Shown: positions 1 to 11,901, numbered from the stretch's first letter. The stretch is DNA of 64,000 bases from Incurvaria masculella (GCA_946894095.1 OX335652.1:8765001-8829000); one strand, 5' to 3'. Made by a program: numbers and translations. Notes: generated from the sequence alone by a model not told the origin.

Positions 1-460
1 ACATGGGGAACCAGAACTTTATTTGGAAAAAAACTTATTTCCTAAGGACAAAACTCTCTCAGATCAGATTTTCTAGTCGCTTCTTCGAACACGGAACTGT
101 CATTTTCAAACTATTCTATTTTATTTTTATGGGCATGGCCTGGCATGACACCGACTTCAGTAATACGATAATCTTATTACGGCCAACTGAAATCGTCTTA
201 CAAGTGTCAAAATGACATTCCTCACGTTCGCTTATAAGCTTTACATGCTACAAAAACTATATTGACGCATTAATACTGCACCAATAGCTTTTAAAACATT
301 CACCCAAACGTGACTGTTGTCAAAACTATGGAAAACGTTCTAATTGATTCTCATGTTCTCGTGTTGCTGTCCGTTCTTTCGACTTTCTTGCTAAAGTTGA
401 TGTCTTAAAAATTACGCAATTTTAATGAAATTACGTAAACAATCTTGTTCTTAGTGCAAA
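1..460. other. upstream region of the F-box gene
   Basis: AT-rich sequence with no convincing coding exon. It presumably holds the promoter and 5' leader of the F-box gene that follows, but I see no clear TATA box or initiator that I would place. A 70-codon ATG frame at 3-215 looks like a chance ORF. Confidence 0.4.
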
Positions 461-559
461 ATGCCTACAATATCAACTGAGGACAAAGTGGCTTCGTTTC
501 TAATTATTCACAATGTGGACCCACAACAGTGCTTTGTTGACTGCCGCTCTCTAACCTAA
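461..559 (+). CDS. possible upstream ORF (32 aa) before the F-box gene
   Basis: An ATG at 461 in the context aaaATGc opens a 32-codon frame that stops with TAA at 557-559, 28 bases before the first ATG of the F-box ORF. If the leader starts upstream of 461, ribosomes would meet this ORF first, so it could act as a translation-attenuating uORF. I recognise no domain. It may equally be a chance ORF or a remnant of a short upstream cistron. Confidence 0.3.
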   Translation: MPTISTEDKVASFLIIHNVDPQQCFVDCRSLT

Positions 560-587
560 TCTAAGCCATGATATTAAGTGTAATGTA

Positions 588-2288
588 ATGCTACGAAATT
601 CGGGCAAAATGGTAGAACGTACTCAGTCGGTTGATATCACATCAAAAGAAAAAGAAGACGAGCCACCGCCAGCTTCTGGGGAAATCTTAGAACTCACAAA
701 CGATCTCAAAATGGAAGAAGAACACCACCCTCAACCTGCAACATCGGAACAATTAAATCAATCGACGCAAATTCATCCACGTGCTGATAAAACACAAGAC
801 AAAGAGACGTCTCCTAAGCCTGTTGAAAAAAAACGGTCAAAACGGACACTACCCCTTCCAAATGGAGAAGAGGAAGGGTCGCTGGCAGTGCCGGCCAAAT
901 TGTTAAGATCCACAAGTCAAAATCGGGAAAATGGCCTTTCTTCTAAAACAGATTCAGTTTCTGAAACCTCTTCAGATGACAAATTCGCCTTTCAAAAAAC
1001 AATAGATCTACCTCTTCCATCAATTATTGCAACGCTCGATCTCACAGTTGAAGAGGAGCCCCATTATTTTGACTATGTTCCGCCAGAGATCCTGCGGTCA
1101 CATATCTTCCTTTACCTGGACGGAGCGTCTTTCATGAGGTGTAGGCGTGTGTGCTCACGGTGGAAGTTCATAATAGATGAGATGTCAAATGACAATATGT
1201 GGAGAGGGTTCTGTCGCACTGAGTGGCCAGAAACATTCCGGGCGGAGGTGAAAACCAGCCCCGACATGACATGGTACCACATTTACAGGAATTGGCGCAT
1301 GTGGCCGTTCCTCTCCACCGCCGAGCACTGCCACCATTCGTTCCCCGTCATGGATAAACTGATCGACAACGTCCAGGTGACAAGCGACGGCACCCTGGTG
1401 ATGCTGCAACCAGATGCAATCCGCTTCTACGACGTGCGCGCACAGAAGCCGTGTCAGCGCCACCAAGAGGTCGCGGGAAGGTTCGTCAGCTACGAAGAGA
1501 ACTATCGTGCCATCGTGCTATGGGGCGTCAACAAGAGCCTCTTGATCACGAAACGCCGCCTGCCGACCCCGCAGACTGCGCGCAGTGTCATCTACGACAA
1601 CGTGAGCCGCTTCTGTCTGGATAAGAAGGTCGTTTATTACGTGATGGGGCGGCGCGTGTACAGAGTGAACCTGTGCAGGGAACGCATGGAGGGCGAAATG
1701 CTGCCGCCGGTGTGTGGCGAGGAAGCGCACGCTGGAGCCGGCGAGGCGGCTCCAGCTGAGGCGGCCAACGTAGACGTAGTGGGCTTGCACGTCTACCAGG
1801 GCCGACTGTACATCCGTACGACGGACTTCGCCGTACGCATGTACCACAACGGCAGAATGGAGGATGTTGTGCCGCCGTGGTCGCTCACCAACCGCCTCGG
1901 CATCTTCGGTCAGTTCTTCCTTGTGAACAACGGTGACATCATTTACTCGAGCGATTACCGCCTGCGCATCCACCACGGTGCCATCTCGCGGGAAATATTA
2001 CAGTTTCCGAGAGTAACGGCCGTCCGGGTCTACAATGACATTCTTATTTTGGGAACAAGGTGTGGTCAGGTGACATTCTACAAATTGAAAGACCACAACA
2101 GTGTGATAGACTTTGATCCTATGGACGTTTTATTCAAACATTCATATGGTGAAGAGACACCTGAACAGATTATTAGTATAGATGTGGTTGAGTGTAGAAA
2201 TGGACAAAATGTTGTTATAACCACCAAGCAGAGTGCAAATCTAGTGAAGTTCCTCCATTTCTCTTGTGGCCAAACAACTGGCAAGTAG
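588..2288 (+). CDS. F-box protein with C-terminal beta-propeller-like region
   Basis: Intronless ORF of 566 aa. Residues 1-155 are polar, low-complexity and probably disordered. Residues about 161-206 fit an F-box: FDYVPPEILRSHIFLYLD, then CRRVCSRWK and a following MWRGFC. F-box domains bind Skp1 and recruit targets to SCF ubiquitin ligases. The remaining 350 aa have short beta-strand-like blocks such as DAIRFYDVRA that suggest a WD40-like propeller as substrate-binding part, but I cannot assign a named FBXO or FBXW family. The ATG at 609 (aaaATGg) has a much better initiation context than the one at 588, so the protein may start at residue 8. The middle of the gene is GC-rich and the ends AT-rich. 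The nearest clean AATAAA is at 3449-3454, over 1 kb downstream. Confidence 0.82.
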   Translation: MLRNSGKMVERTQSVDITSKEKEDEPPPASGEILELTNDLKMEEEHHPQPATSEQLNQSTQIHPRADKTQDKETSPKPVEKKRSKRTLPLPNGEEEGSLAVPAKLLRSTSQNRENGLSSKTDSVSETSSDDKFAFQKTIDLPLPSIIATLDLTVEEEPHYFDYVPPEILRSHIFLYLDGASFMRCRRVCSRWKFIIDEMSNDNMWRGFCRTEWPETFRAEVKTSPDMTWYHIYRNWRMWPFLSTAEHCHHSFPVMDKLIDNVQVTSDGTLVMLQPDAIRFYDVRAQKPCQRHQEVAGRFVSYEENYRAIVLWGVNKSLLITKRRLPTPQTARSVIYDNVSRFCLDKKVVYYVMGRRVYRVNLCRERMEGEMLPPVCGEEAHAGAGEAAPAEAANVDVVGLHVYQGRLYIRTTDFAVRMYHNGRMEDVVPPWSLTNRLGIFGQFFLVNNGDIIYSSDYRLRIHHGAISREILQFPRVTAVRVYNDILILGTRCGQVTFYKLKDHNSVIDFDPMDVLFKHSYGEETPEQIISIDVVECRNGQNVVITTKQSANLVKFLHFSCGQTTGK

Positions 2289-4455
2289 ATTGTGGGAGCA
2301 ATATGTGGTAACTGCTGTTACATCACACGACATTCCTTGAGAATCGTTTGTGAGAATCATGGCTGCGAAACGTATTTGTGTATCCACACACTTTGCTTTG
2401 TGATTAGGTAACGCTGAACTACGCAAAGTTAAAAACAAAAACCTAAATTAAATTAAAAACTTTAATTTATTTATTTATTTATATTCATACATACCTAGGT
2501 ATTTAAGTGCCTATTATATATTATATTTATCAATTCAATTCAATTTTTGTCAATCAATTCGTGTTTAAAAATGTGTGCATGTTTGCCTGCTGCATTATAA
2601 TTTATTTAGCTTCAAGATAAACAAAATATTTGCAACACTAAATATGGCAACTTTCTCTCTCTTCTGCCTCCATACTTATCAATCCATACTACCTATCAAC
2701 AAAAAAAAAACCACTAAAATATCTGTTGACCCGTGACAGCCAGTGGCGTCTGGCCTCACCACACTGCAATTCAAGACCGCCCACGATAGACTATGTAACG
2801 ACTGCTGTGTCATGGGCAAGCGCAGGGAGGCCTACAATTAAGGTGCAGAGCCCGCCTGGCGTCACAGGTCCACTGATATTTTGGTGGGGATCTTACACTA
2901 TCTCCAATGATTTACCATTGACTAACAGATCCAAGCTAAATATAGAAGGCTGTGGCTCATGTCAATATCAGAGAATGATCTTCAACCTTTTTATAAGTGA
3001 AGTCCAACCCGGTATTCTGCTAAAAATATAAGTAATTATTTTTTTCTGTTCTCAAAAAGTAGGAAAACATTTACTTAAGGTATTGATTATTCTCACATCA
3101 CATCATGACATCTGACTGACCATATGTACCTAACCTACTAAATGGGGTATGTTTTATATACCCACAGGTCGGTCTGAGTGTGCATTTAGTATAAGCTAGG
3201 GTGGGATAGATTTAGGCTAGAGATTATTCCTTTCTGTCATGTGTTTTTTTGTATGTAAGTTTCAAGTAATTTATCAAATTAGGTATAATTTCATATGTTT
3301 ATGAAAATGGGTATGTATGTCTACAAAGAATATTATGTTTATATTTTATGTTGCCTAATCTGTTAGGATCTATGATAATTAAAATAATGTGTTACATTTC
3401 AGATTCCATGAAACCATTCGGTTTAGGTATAGCATGCTAAATGATAATAATAAACTGGGAAAGGTGGTGAATTTTGTCTCATAATGCAGTATCAGCGAGC
3501 TTAGGCACACCTGAAAAAGTTGATAAAATTAAGTATAATAAATTAATTTAACAAAAGCTAATATAAGCCTATTGATTTTATAAATATTAATTTTATTATT
3601 ATATCCTTTATTTTACGTTGACATATTTTTTTATTTACATTTTTCTGTATCCATAAAAATAACTTAAAAAGCAGTGTTTCCACCGCCGGTGTATGGTCTG
3701 GGGCGACAGCCACAAATGGGTCGCTACCCAAATACCTACTTCGAGTAGTGGACTGTATAGAAAATAATTTAACCCTGACTTGAAATGACTATAGGCAGGA
3801 TAGAAGAGGACTCACCAGTGGCGTTATGTGGTCTGCAACCTGTTCCGGGCACGGCACTTAAGGTGCCCGGCGGGACTAACTCATTTGCGGGCACGGTACA
3901 ACACCGTGCTCTTGCGCTCTTGGACCTTCTTAAGGTTTTTCACTTTTTGTGGTGCGACGGACGCTACGCGGTTTGGATCCACGGCAGGATACGATCGTGG
4001 CCGTGGATCTTGGAGCTGTTGAAGATGTGCGAAGCCAGCAGAACGTCCGCCGACATCGACATTTGCCACGAGTCTCTGACGACCCACAGTTTTTCATTTG
4101 CTTGGCGCGAATGTAGGTAGTTCGGTATAAAAGGCTTGCACTCGGAAAATTAGTTCCACAAGGGTGTAACAGTTAAGTGATTGGAAGAAAGCATGGGACA
4201 TTGTTTAAGTCAATACATTCGCCCTACCAAAGTCAATGTGTTGATTTTCCCTTAAAAACAAAAAAAACTTAGTTACTTTCACTCTGTACAAAAAAAATGT
4301 GTATAATGTATAGTAATATGTAAGTAACATAGTTTTGTCATTAAAGAAAACATATTTATTTGAATTGTAAACAATAATTTAAAAAAGATTACATACCTAA
4401 CATAACATTGAACCTACTCGTAATTATAACATTTGCAAGTTTAATCTAAATAAAT
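2289..4455. other. 3' flank and intergenic DNA
   Basis: AT-rich DNA with no supported gene. AATAAA at 3449-3454 may end the F-box transcript. A short block at 3858-3933 matches the GGCGGGACTAACTCATT end of the TTAA-flanked MITE family found elsewhere in the window, so it is a truncated copy. Confidence 0.5.
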
Positions 4456-4572
4456 TTAAGTGATTATTGGCAGTAGACAGAGCTTAACAACCGGCCTCTT
4501 TAAGAAACCATTTTTAGTTTTAAGTGTCACAACCTTCACAATACCGTCATCACCAGGGTGTAGTTGCAACAC
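4456..4572 (-). pseudogene. BEL/Pao polyprotein C-terminal fragment (DUF5641-like)
   Basis: The minus strand reads 38 codons to a stop with the pattern LHPGDDGIVKVVTLKTK followed by FLKRPVVKLC. That matches the conserved end of BEL/Pao retrotransposon polyproteins (HPGxDGxxRVVxVKTxxGxxxRPxxKLxxLP). No open frame continues upstream: the purine/pyrimidine-rich DNA from 4573 onward does not extend the domain. It is a small relic, not an active element. Confidence 0.65.
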
Positions 4573-5299
4573 GAGGGAGGGAGGGAGAGAGGGAATGGAT
4601 CAGCCCGTGGTGGCGGCGCTCTTAGGGCCAGCATGAAACTTGCTTCGAATCATTGGTGGCGGATAAATTAATTAAGAGCCTATATCAGTTGTGATTTCAT
4701 AAATCTTTATTTTTATTGAATACGAATTAGCTTCAAGGTCCTTGCTTTTGATATGAAATATAGTTGAGAGCGGCGATGGCTAGGTCTGGCATGATGCTTG
4801 TAAATGGGTACTGTTTTTGGGATCTGGCTTGCTCCTATTGACAACATCGTAGATGGTGGGCATAGTCTTTGCGAAATAAAATGATATTAATTATATCTTA
4901 TCAATGATATTTTTTTTTATTCTTTAGAATACTTCTAGTCCATGTTCCATCCTTAATTGTTTTAAGTTGTAGTATATTCTTGTCGTGAAGATATTAAGTT
5001 TATTGTTAGGTTGTACTAGATCAACCCGTAGGTAAGTGGGAGTTATGTCTGTATTTATTTTGTGCAGACTGCTGGTTGGAGAAGTTTGTTGAAACTCTCA
5101 ACTGCCTCAGTTATATCATGATCAGAATTGAGCGGTATGTGTGTCCATTGTTTTCTAGGAGCTTCCGGAGCTGGATCCAATCTCTTTCTTCTATGCAGTT
5201 TGCATGGTTTGTTACTGACAGCGGTCTTTTATTAGCTGTACCAGTATAACACAAGTTGTTTTTATGCAACCTGACATGTACGGCTAAAACCACACTACT

Positions 5300-5885
5300 A
5301 CTGTTATGATATTAGCCCAATACACCACATTCCCGAAGGAATTCCGTGTCATACCAGGACATTCCCTTTATGAGCACGGCTACATTGAACTGGATGAAAA
5401 AATATAGACATTTTTTTCTTTGCCACTTCGACCATCTTTTCATCCAATGCGATGGTACCAACCCGGGCGGGCTTAAACCCTACCACCTAGTAAGGGGGTG
5501 TGTGATCAGATAGTTCAAAACAAAAGGCCCTACTTGACGATATAGGCAGACCTTTAGTGACAAAGAATACTACTAAGTCTGGTTTCTTTTTGACATCGCT
5601 TGGCCAGTATGTTAGTTCACCAGTGGATGCCACTTAGAATGAGTTGCTGGACTGTCTTGCTGAGTGCTCATCTTTTCGCAGGACCTTCCTTATATTGCTC
5701 GGGTGCCATTTCCACAATCGCAATTTTCGATTCAACCCATCTTTTATTCAATGCAATGGTACCAACCTGTGCTGAATTAAACCTACCACCTAGCAAGTAA
5801 GGAACCTACAGTTTCACGTGGAAATCGGACCATGGCCAGCCGCAATGGTCAAACAGCAAGGCCGTTGGGCTACCGGGGCTGATAT
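5300..5885 (-). repeat. SINE-body fragments, two partial copies
   Basis: Two partial copies of an interspersed repeat. Shared marks, read on the plus strand, are GATATTAGCCCAA with ACACCACATTCCC, then CTTCGACCATC with TTTTATTCAATGCGATGGTACC, then CTACAGTTT with ACGTGGAA. The right-hand end (about 5805-5882) runs into a truncated 5S-like head. Related copies lie at 7510-7560, 13150-13570, 16930-17060, 17571-17733 and 33380-33470. Confidence 0.55.
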
Positions 5886-6554
5886 AAACGTCAATTCTAC
5901 ATCCCACCTAGAAATTAAACTCCATGAACAGTTATTATATGTTTTTATAAGTCAACATTTTTAAATACCTTAAATATTTTCTATCATTTAGTATTTCATT
6001 CAGTACAGGCAAGCACGCATTTTTATGTTGTTATATTAGAAATACAGATGAATTTCATGTCTCCTTTTGTCAAATTGGCAATGACCTTAGAGTAAAATTG
6101 TCTTCAAAATGCTTTATGTTTCCAGTGAGGTGACATGAAAATACGTAAACACAGACTCGGTATTTAAAAAAACCAAGCATTTTTTCCCGACTAATGTGTA
6201 GCAGCTCTAAAGGATTAAACATAACTTTACACATTGATTTCTTATACAAATACTTAATTAAAATTTACATCCAGTTTTTTTTATCTGTTCAGACCTGACT
6301 CGTGTGGATTACCATCTTATTTACAACTTCAAAAACAAACAAGTATACCACAATTTACTTACTTGAAAGCTTTACATATTACATTACGCCCATTGCAATA
6401 CAATACCCTGCATTAAAGTTTCAGTCGACTTTTTCATTTTATACCATTTCATACATTCAGGTAACATGTTCAGTTACATATGTCTAACTAAAATAAAATA
6501 ATTTTCTTAAAAATTATGGCATAACCTTCATCACAGTTCGAATCTTCCATTGTG

Positions 6555-7027
6555 TACAGTCAAGTATTTTTATTTCGCTACACCGGAAGTAGAGACAATT
6601 AGATATCCGGAGCCCCTAGTCGGAGTTCTCAAATTTCCGTTTACGGAACTTCGAAGTTCCGTAAAAACGACAAACCTGATACAAGTTTTACGACTCATTC
6701 CGTAGTTTTACTTCTTCAACCTGTCAAAATCAAACTTGCACTACCAAATTTGTATGAAAACGCGGAGTCGGCGTAAATGGCAATGTCAACATATTGACGG
6801 CGACAATGAGTAAGCTGTCAAGTCAAAATCAGTCTCGCAAATGTTAGTTCACTTAACGCCCACTGTTTTTTCTATCTACTAGATGGCGCTAGCTTCGCGT
6901 GTTGATAATAAGATAAGACGTTTTGACCGCACTGATTATGCAAATTCGATATCCGTATAGCAGTCGATGTGGCACGAAAATATACATTTTTATTTCAAGT
7001 GTAGCGACATAAAAATACATTGCTGTA
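6555..7027. mobile_element. MITE with TACAG / CTGTA inverted ends
   Basis: The left end reads TACAGTCAAGTATTTTTAT then TTCGCTACAC; the right end is its inverted copy, GTGTAGCGAC then ATAAAAATAC and ending TGCTGTA. The roughly 473-bp interior has no transposase frame. This looks like a non-autonomous DNA transposon. Confidence 0.6.
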
Positions 7028-7598
7028 ATATCAAATACATCTTATAAATCAGCGAATAAAGGTACATTTACGTTGTACCATAGAATAATTTTATTATATC
7101 AACCTATGATTACATACATGTGTCAGAACATCTATAGAATAATTTTTGATATGTTGTTAATTAATTATCGAAGGCAATACTATAAGAAATTGAAAAATTA
7201 CAATAATAACTAGCTTAAAAATAAGGAATTTATTCACGAAATCAGTCGCATCACGTCCAAGACCCATAATCGCAAAATATGAAGCGAATTATGAGCTTCT
7301 ACAAATTTGGCATACCTACTTAGTTATGTAGAATTTTGTTTTCTTAATTTATATTTCTTGACCTAATTGATTTAGAGTGCCTGGAGATAAGGTCCTCTAA
7401 TATAAGGAAATTCAATGCTTCTTAGTACCAAGAACAAAACTACTTAGTACAGTAATTGGTTTATATGTAAGAATAAATGGTTGAGTAAAATCATTCAGTA
7501 CATACTAAACGTATTGTTGTGATTTTAGCCGGTTACATTCATTCCCGAAGGAATGAGGTGCCACATCTCTGAGGCTTTTTTCATAGATAAGAATCAAA

Positions 7599-7850
7599 AA
7601 CCGGCCAAGTGCGAGTCGGACTCGCACACGAAGGGTTCCGTGCCATCAACACCAAAAAATCACGTTTTTGTATTATTTAGTATTAATTTTTATTATTTTT
7701 TTATTTTACCTATTTGTTGTTATAGCTGCCTACCTGTTGCGGTTCATGAGATACAGCCCTGTGACGGACGGACGGACGGACGGGCGGAAGGACAGCGGAG
7801 GCTTAGTAATAGGGTTCCGTTTTCACCCTTTGGGTACGGAACCCTAAAAA
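7599..7850 (+). repeat. dispersed repeat R1, copy a (hairpin end plus (GACG)n)
   Basis: Starts CCGGCCAAGTGCGAGTCGG, continues with CTCGCACACGAAGGGTTCCG, holds a GACGGACGG microsatellite and ends near GGGTACGGAACCCT. The head contains the hairpin GCGAGTCGGACTCGC. Five further copies lie in the window, in both orientations. Confidence 0.7.
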
Positions 7851-8034
7851 TCCTCGATAGACTTAAGCGAAGACTCCAAAACCAAACCAAGACTGACCAA
7901 TGACCATTACTGAAGGCATCTTCGGGCAGGCAGAGGGGACAAGAGCGTGTCTGGATCATCTCCGCTTTCTGGTTTTACTACCTCATGAGGCTTGAAGTTT
8001 GCACAAATATTGTCAGCCTTAGTCCCGAACCTGA

Positions 8035-8220
8035 TTGACACCCTCTATTGTCAATGGGTCAGGATATGTTCCAAGCGGGAGGTCGGGCAGACCACCCGCC
8101 AGGTGGAACGACGACATCAAGTGTGTCGGCGGAAAGCAGTGCTTCCGTACCGCTGAGGGCCGGGAGGACTTGAGAAAAATTGGAGAGGCGTTTATCCAGC
8201 AGTGGACGCAAACACGCTGA
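8035..8220 (+). pseudogene. RTE-type LINE ORF C-terminal fragment
   Basis: A 61-codon frame ends with GRSGRPPARWNDDIKCVGG then a stretch ending IGEAFIQQWTQTR and a stop. This resembles the tail of RTE-clade reverse transcriptase proteins (GRPxxRWxDDIxxxAGxxW, then KLGEAYVQQW). No reverse transcriptase core precedes it, so it is a 5'-truncated relic. Confidence 0.6.
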
Positions 8221-8273
8221 CTGACTGACGGTGAAGCCATTGAAAGGTGACTTCAACAAGTCTTATAAGTAAT

Positions 8274-8524
8274 TGGGGTTCAGTACCGAAAGGAAGCCAA
8301 CGGGATCCTATTACTAAGCCTCTGCTGGCCGTCCGTCCATCCGTGTGTCCATCGGTCCACCAGTGGGCTGTATCTCATGAACATAGATACCTAGACAATT
8401 GATATTTCCCCAGAATGTGTATTTGTATTGCCACTATAACTAATAGAAACATAAAAAAATACGTATACACGATGGCACGGAACCCTTCGTGTGCGAGTAC
8501 GACTCGCACTTAGCCGGTTTTTTT
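8274..8524 (-). repeat. dispersed repeat R1, copy b (diverged)
   Basis: Minus-strand copy of R1: plus-strand reading gives the CCTATTACTAAGCCTC block, GTCCGTCCATCC, then ACGGAACCCTTCGTGTGCGA and the hairpin end near CTTAGCCGG. It is more diverged than the other copies. Confidence 0.6.
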
Positions 8525-9040
8525 TCATCTTAGCGACTACGATAGAAACTGTAGTCTTTTATTTGAATTTGATAAAAAACAATCACTTAACATCGAAATG
8601 TCTGCTGCTCTTAGCTACTGACAAAGTCGATATGACATTGACAATGTCGACACAGTTCTTCCATACCAAGGTCAACAAAATTACAGATCCATTCAACTTA
8701 TCATCACCATAGACTTATGACCAGAGATATAAATGGGAAGACCAAAGAGTACCTTAGGATGTATAACCGATTTGCCAACAAGGCAAAATGGTGTCAGCTG
8801 TTTCACTCTCGCTGTAAACAGAATTATATCTACCTACCTTTGTCACTCCGAGGCGATCCGACGCCAGTGGCGTCGCGCGTGCATCTTGGCAGCAGCACGA
8901 TTCGATGGAACCAATATATGACAATACCATATCTTTCCCTTTATATCGCTGCGTATGCTAGGTAGTTAGTAGTCTCTGTCACTATAAAAGCTGTTTAACC
9001 TCGACTGTCGGTTTAACTATCACTGCAACCTCACCCAACT

Positions 9041-9304
9041 CTAGCAAGGGTCGGCAGGTTTACTCGTGTCGGCGCACGCGAGCGACTCCATCTCGCGGCC
9101 GAGCTCGGCGGGGGCGGCGGGCGGTGTCGGCGGGGCGAGGCGGCGGTACACGACGCGGATCCACACCATGGACAGCAGCATCATGCCGGTGGTGGAGGCG
9201 AAGGTCCAGGCGGGCCCGCGCCGCGAGTACACCAGGCTCACGAACACGGGCCCGAGCACGCGCGACAGGCACCCGCTGCCCGTAAGCAGGCCCATCCACA
9301 CACC
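9041..9304 (-). CDS. MFSD8: MFSD8/CLN7 exon 5 (last coding exon)
   Basis: Begins after the acceptor TTTCAG at codon boundary (phase 0) and ends at TAG (9041-9043). It encodes the last 87 residues of the transporter: GVWMGLLTGSGCLSRVLGP, then FVSLVYSRRGPAWTF and a final membrane helix ending RVVYRRL. These align with vertebrate MFSD8 (GVYMGWLTASGSGARILGP, then GVVYKRL), covering the last two transmembrane segments and a cytosolic tail. No close AATAAA follows; the first on this strand is about 480 bp downstream at 8558-8563. Confidence 0.9.
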   Translation of the reverse strand, partial: GVWMGLLTGSGCLSRVLGPVFVSLVYSRRGPAWTFASTTGMMLLSMVWIRVVYRRLAPPTPPAAPAELGREMESLACADTSKPADPC

Positions 9305-9773
9305 CTGAAATCCGAGAGATCTTCGTTGAGTGGGCATATAATATATAGTCATTGTAGTGTAATGTCTCATGCTAGGTTTTTTGAAGTGTTACGTCTCATG
9401 CTGAGGTTCAAAGACAGTTTTTGGGTCTTGAGACAATTTTGAAGTCTTCCGATTGCCAAATTTGACATTACTTCCATAAATTTGTGAAAAAATTGACAGT
9501 CTAGAGGCTTGAAAATCGTCAAAAGACTTAAAAACCGTCTTTGAATCTCAGCATAAACGCACAGAGTAGGTAGGTCTTAGGCAAAGATTGACATGTTTGG
9601 TCGTCGTGCATCCTAAATAATAAGGATTAGTAATTTCCAGTGATATGTAAAAGTAATATAATATACGCTAGTAATATAATAAGTCTATGGTAATTTAAAT
9701 ATGTTTTTGTTAAGTTTTTCATTTGCCAATGAATATGCGCGAAAAACCTATTCATGTATGCTCAATGAGTCAC

Positions 9774-10303
9774 CTGCGGTCTAGGTCCCAGCGTCTTGGA
9801 GAAAATGGTCTGTATGATCGTGACTCCGAGCGGGTAGCCAATGGACACGCAGGTGTACGCCACCAGGAACTGCGTGAGGGTGACGGCGGGCGTGTAGCGG
9901 CACCACTCCTGCGTGGACGGGCACCCGACGGGTGGTTCCTCCCCTCTAGTCAGGTTCGCCGGTATCTCGGCGAGTAGCGGCGGGCCCGGTCCCCACGGTA
10001 TGCAAAACGCGGAGCCCAGGCCGGTGAACAGGAATCCGCCCCAGAGGAGCAGCCATCTCTCCTCGAATAGCTTGCTGAGGGGGCCGATGCAGGCGAACGT
10101 GACGCACGCCACGACGGCCCCAACGCTCATGAGGATGCCCATGTACTCCAGGGATTGCGTCTTGGACCACGCGAACTGGTCCATGGTGAGCGAGGTGGCG
10201 AGCGTCTCCAGCAGCACGAAGTTGAAGACCAGCACGAAGAAGGCGAAGATCATTGTCCAACTGCTGATGTAGTCGGGCTTCATGGACTTCCACGCTTCTT
10301 TCT
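9774..10303 (-). CDS. MFSD8: MFSD8/CLN7 exon 4
   Basis: Acceptor GCATTTCAG at 10304 and donor CAG|GTGACT at 9773. Two bases complete the Glu codon started by exon 3, then 176 full codons follow. Recognisable blocks are the helix ending FNFVLLETLATSLTMDQFAW, the ECL-like stretch with GCPSTQEWCRYTPAVTLTQF, and LGPRPQ at the donor, matching vertebrate MFSD8 FALFETIITPLTMDMYAW, GCSIEQAWCLYTP and LGPKPQG. The exon covers about five transmembrane helices of the C-terminal half and a luminal loop carrying an N-glycosylation sequon (NLT). Confidence 0.92.
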
Positions 10304-10401
10304 CTGAAATGCAAACGGAACATGTTGTAACACGCCCCGGTTTCTCTTATGTACAACTCCACTGATCACCTCTTAGGAAATATAGCGTGATGGTAAGTAA
10401 C

Positions 10402-10519
10402 TATAGCAGCCGTATTTAGAGTGGGCGGACTAACTTTAATACGCCGGATTAAACCGGTTTTGTAAGCCGGTGCTGATCTCGTACTGAGTTTTGACAGGTT
10501 CTCTCTGAATTTTATTGTA
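10402..10519. repeat. MITE copy of the (T)ACAGTCGTATTCAGAGTG family
   Basis: Inside MFSD8 intron 3. Left end AGCAGCCGTATTTAGAGTG, middle GGACTAACTTTAATACGC, right end near TCTCTCTGAATTT. Sister copies lie at 24973-25103 and 52470-52570; the latter has the cleanest inverted ends. Confidence 0.55.
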
Positions 10520-11111
10520 GAAGATTAAACCAATCAAGCTAGGTACTTATGACACAAACCACATCCAAATATGTAATAAGCGGACAGACACAAACGTCAA
10601 GCTCTGGATTTTATTTCGGGGTATATGCGTCAAAGTAGACGGCGCCACAGTCGTTCGTCGCTATTTCTTTTTCTGCTATAACTTCTCAAAATTACGAAAT
10701 TTAGAGCTAAAACTGTATTGGCGATCATATTAAGCAGTCATGTATTGAACTCATAAAACAATGACAAAAATGAGCTAAAATAGATTAGATCATTCTGAGA
10801 ATTATGTGTGCAAAAGTTTCCACTTACGAGTACATACTATTTGCTACCTTTTCACTATGCCTCATAATTATCTCACTAATTTTAGCAATTGTTTCATGAA
10901 ATTGATTAAATAACTGCGTCACACTCACACTGCATAGTGTAATACAGCTAAATTTAAATTGTAACTTCTACATGGACGCACAAAACGGTGATTATGAGGT
11001 AGGTCAGAGCCGACTACCAGCTATTGAACCCCTGCTATTGAAATTTGCGACGTTGCCAAATGGTGCAGCATTGATACTGGAGGAAATGCAAGTCGGCTTT
11101 GGTTTTCTCAC

Positions 11112-11420
11112 CGCTGTTCTTTCCTTGTGTGACCATCGCCTCCTTGGCCGCTATCTTCCTCTCCTTGAACGCGAACGGCAAGAAGAGGGCAAAGTTGACT
11201 AGACCCAGGAGCACGTTGATCCACCCGGCGGCCGTGTACATATCCAGCCGGAACCTCCCCACCGACACTCCGTCCTTGCCCAGGGGCGTCACGGCGGCCT
11301 GCAGCGCCGGTCCGACCACGAAGCCGAGCACCTGCGCCAGCGACACCATCGACACCGCCCCGGTGCGCTCGGAGACGCGCGTCGCCGCCGACAGGTAGGA
11401 GCGGGAAGCCGCTATGTTCG
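11112..11420 (-). CDS. MFSD8: MFSD8/CLN7 exon 3
   Basis: Acceptor TTGCAG at 11421 and a strong donor AGCG|GTGAGA at 11111. Two bases finish the Ala codon begun in exon 2; one base is left for exon 4. The product reads NIAASRSYLSAATRVSERTG, then SLAQVLGFVVGPALQ and the helix GWINVLLGLVNFALFLPFAF followed by a basic loop. Vertebrate MFSD8 has NVAVVRSYIAGATSLQERTS, CQALGFILGPVFQ and a helix in the same order. The ERT and GFxxGP motifs are typical of the MFS substrate-path helices. The open frame runs past the donor, but only the splice at 11112 keeps the phase with exon 4. Confidence 0.92.
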
Positions 11421-11501
11421 CTGCAACCATAGATTAAAGATGAACGTCACACAACGTAAAAAACTCCCCGAAAACCAAGGCGCACGACTAATGGCACCAG
11501 T

Positions 11502-11535
11502 ACGTTGGCCCTAAAATATTCGTTTTAGGGCCAAC
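11502..11535. repeat. perfect 14-bp hairpin in MFSD8 intron 2
   Basis: CGTTGGCCCTAAAA and its exact inverted copy TTTTAGGGCCAACG are separated by six bases. It may be a short palindromic relic of a DNA transposon. Confidence 0.5.
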
Positions 11536-11901
11536 GCGACTCAGTCGTCTGCGGACCGCAACAGAGTGATGTTGAGTCGTGAAAATGCCTAGTTGCATAG
11601 TAAAAGGGTGCATAAAATACGATACGAAAGTTACAAAGACACATGGAATAACGTATCATCGATAAGTAAACTCAGATAATATTTTTTCCTGTTTAACAAT
11701 TGAATAATTGCATTTTCAATCGATAATTGAATTACATAACTACCAAAGTTCATAAGCGGGCAAGTGACGCCCGGTGACGCCATGCCGCGCGTCGCACGTG
11801 TAGGTGAACTAACATTGTACGGGCGTCCTTTTTATTTCTGGTTTATTTTGGAGTGGATATGAGTATGAGTGGGTCATCAAAGATTTTTTTTTAGTGTGAT
11901 C

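Noticed and set aside
1185..1976. Minus-strand ORFs across the F-box gene
   Set aside because: Shadows of the GC-rich F-box coding frame.
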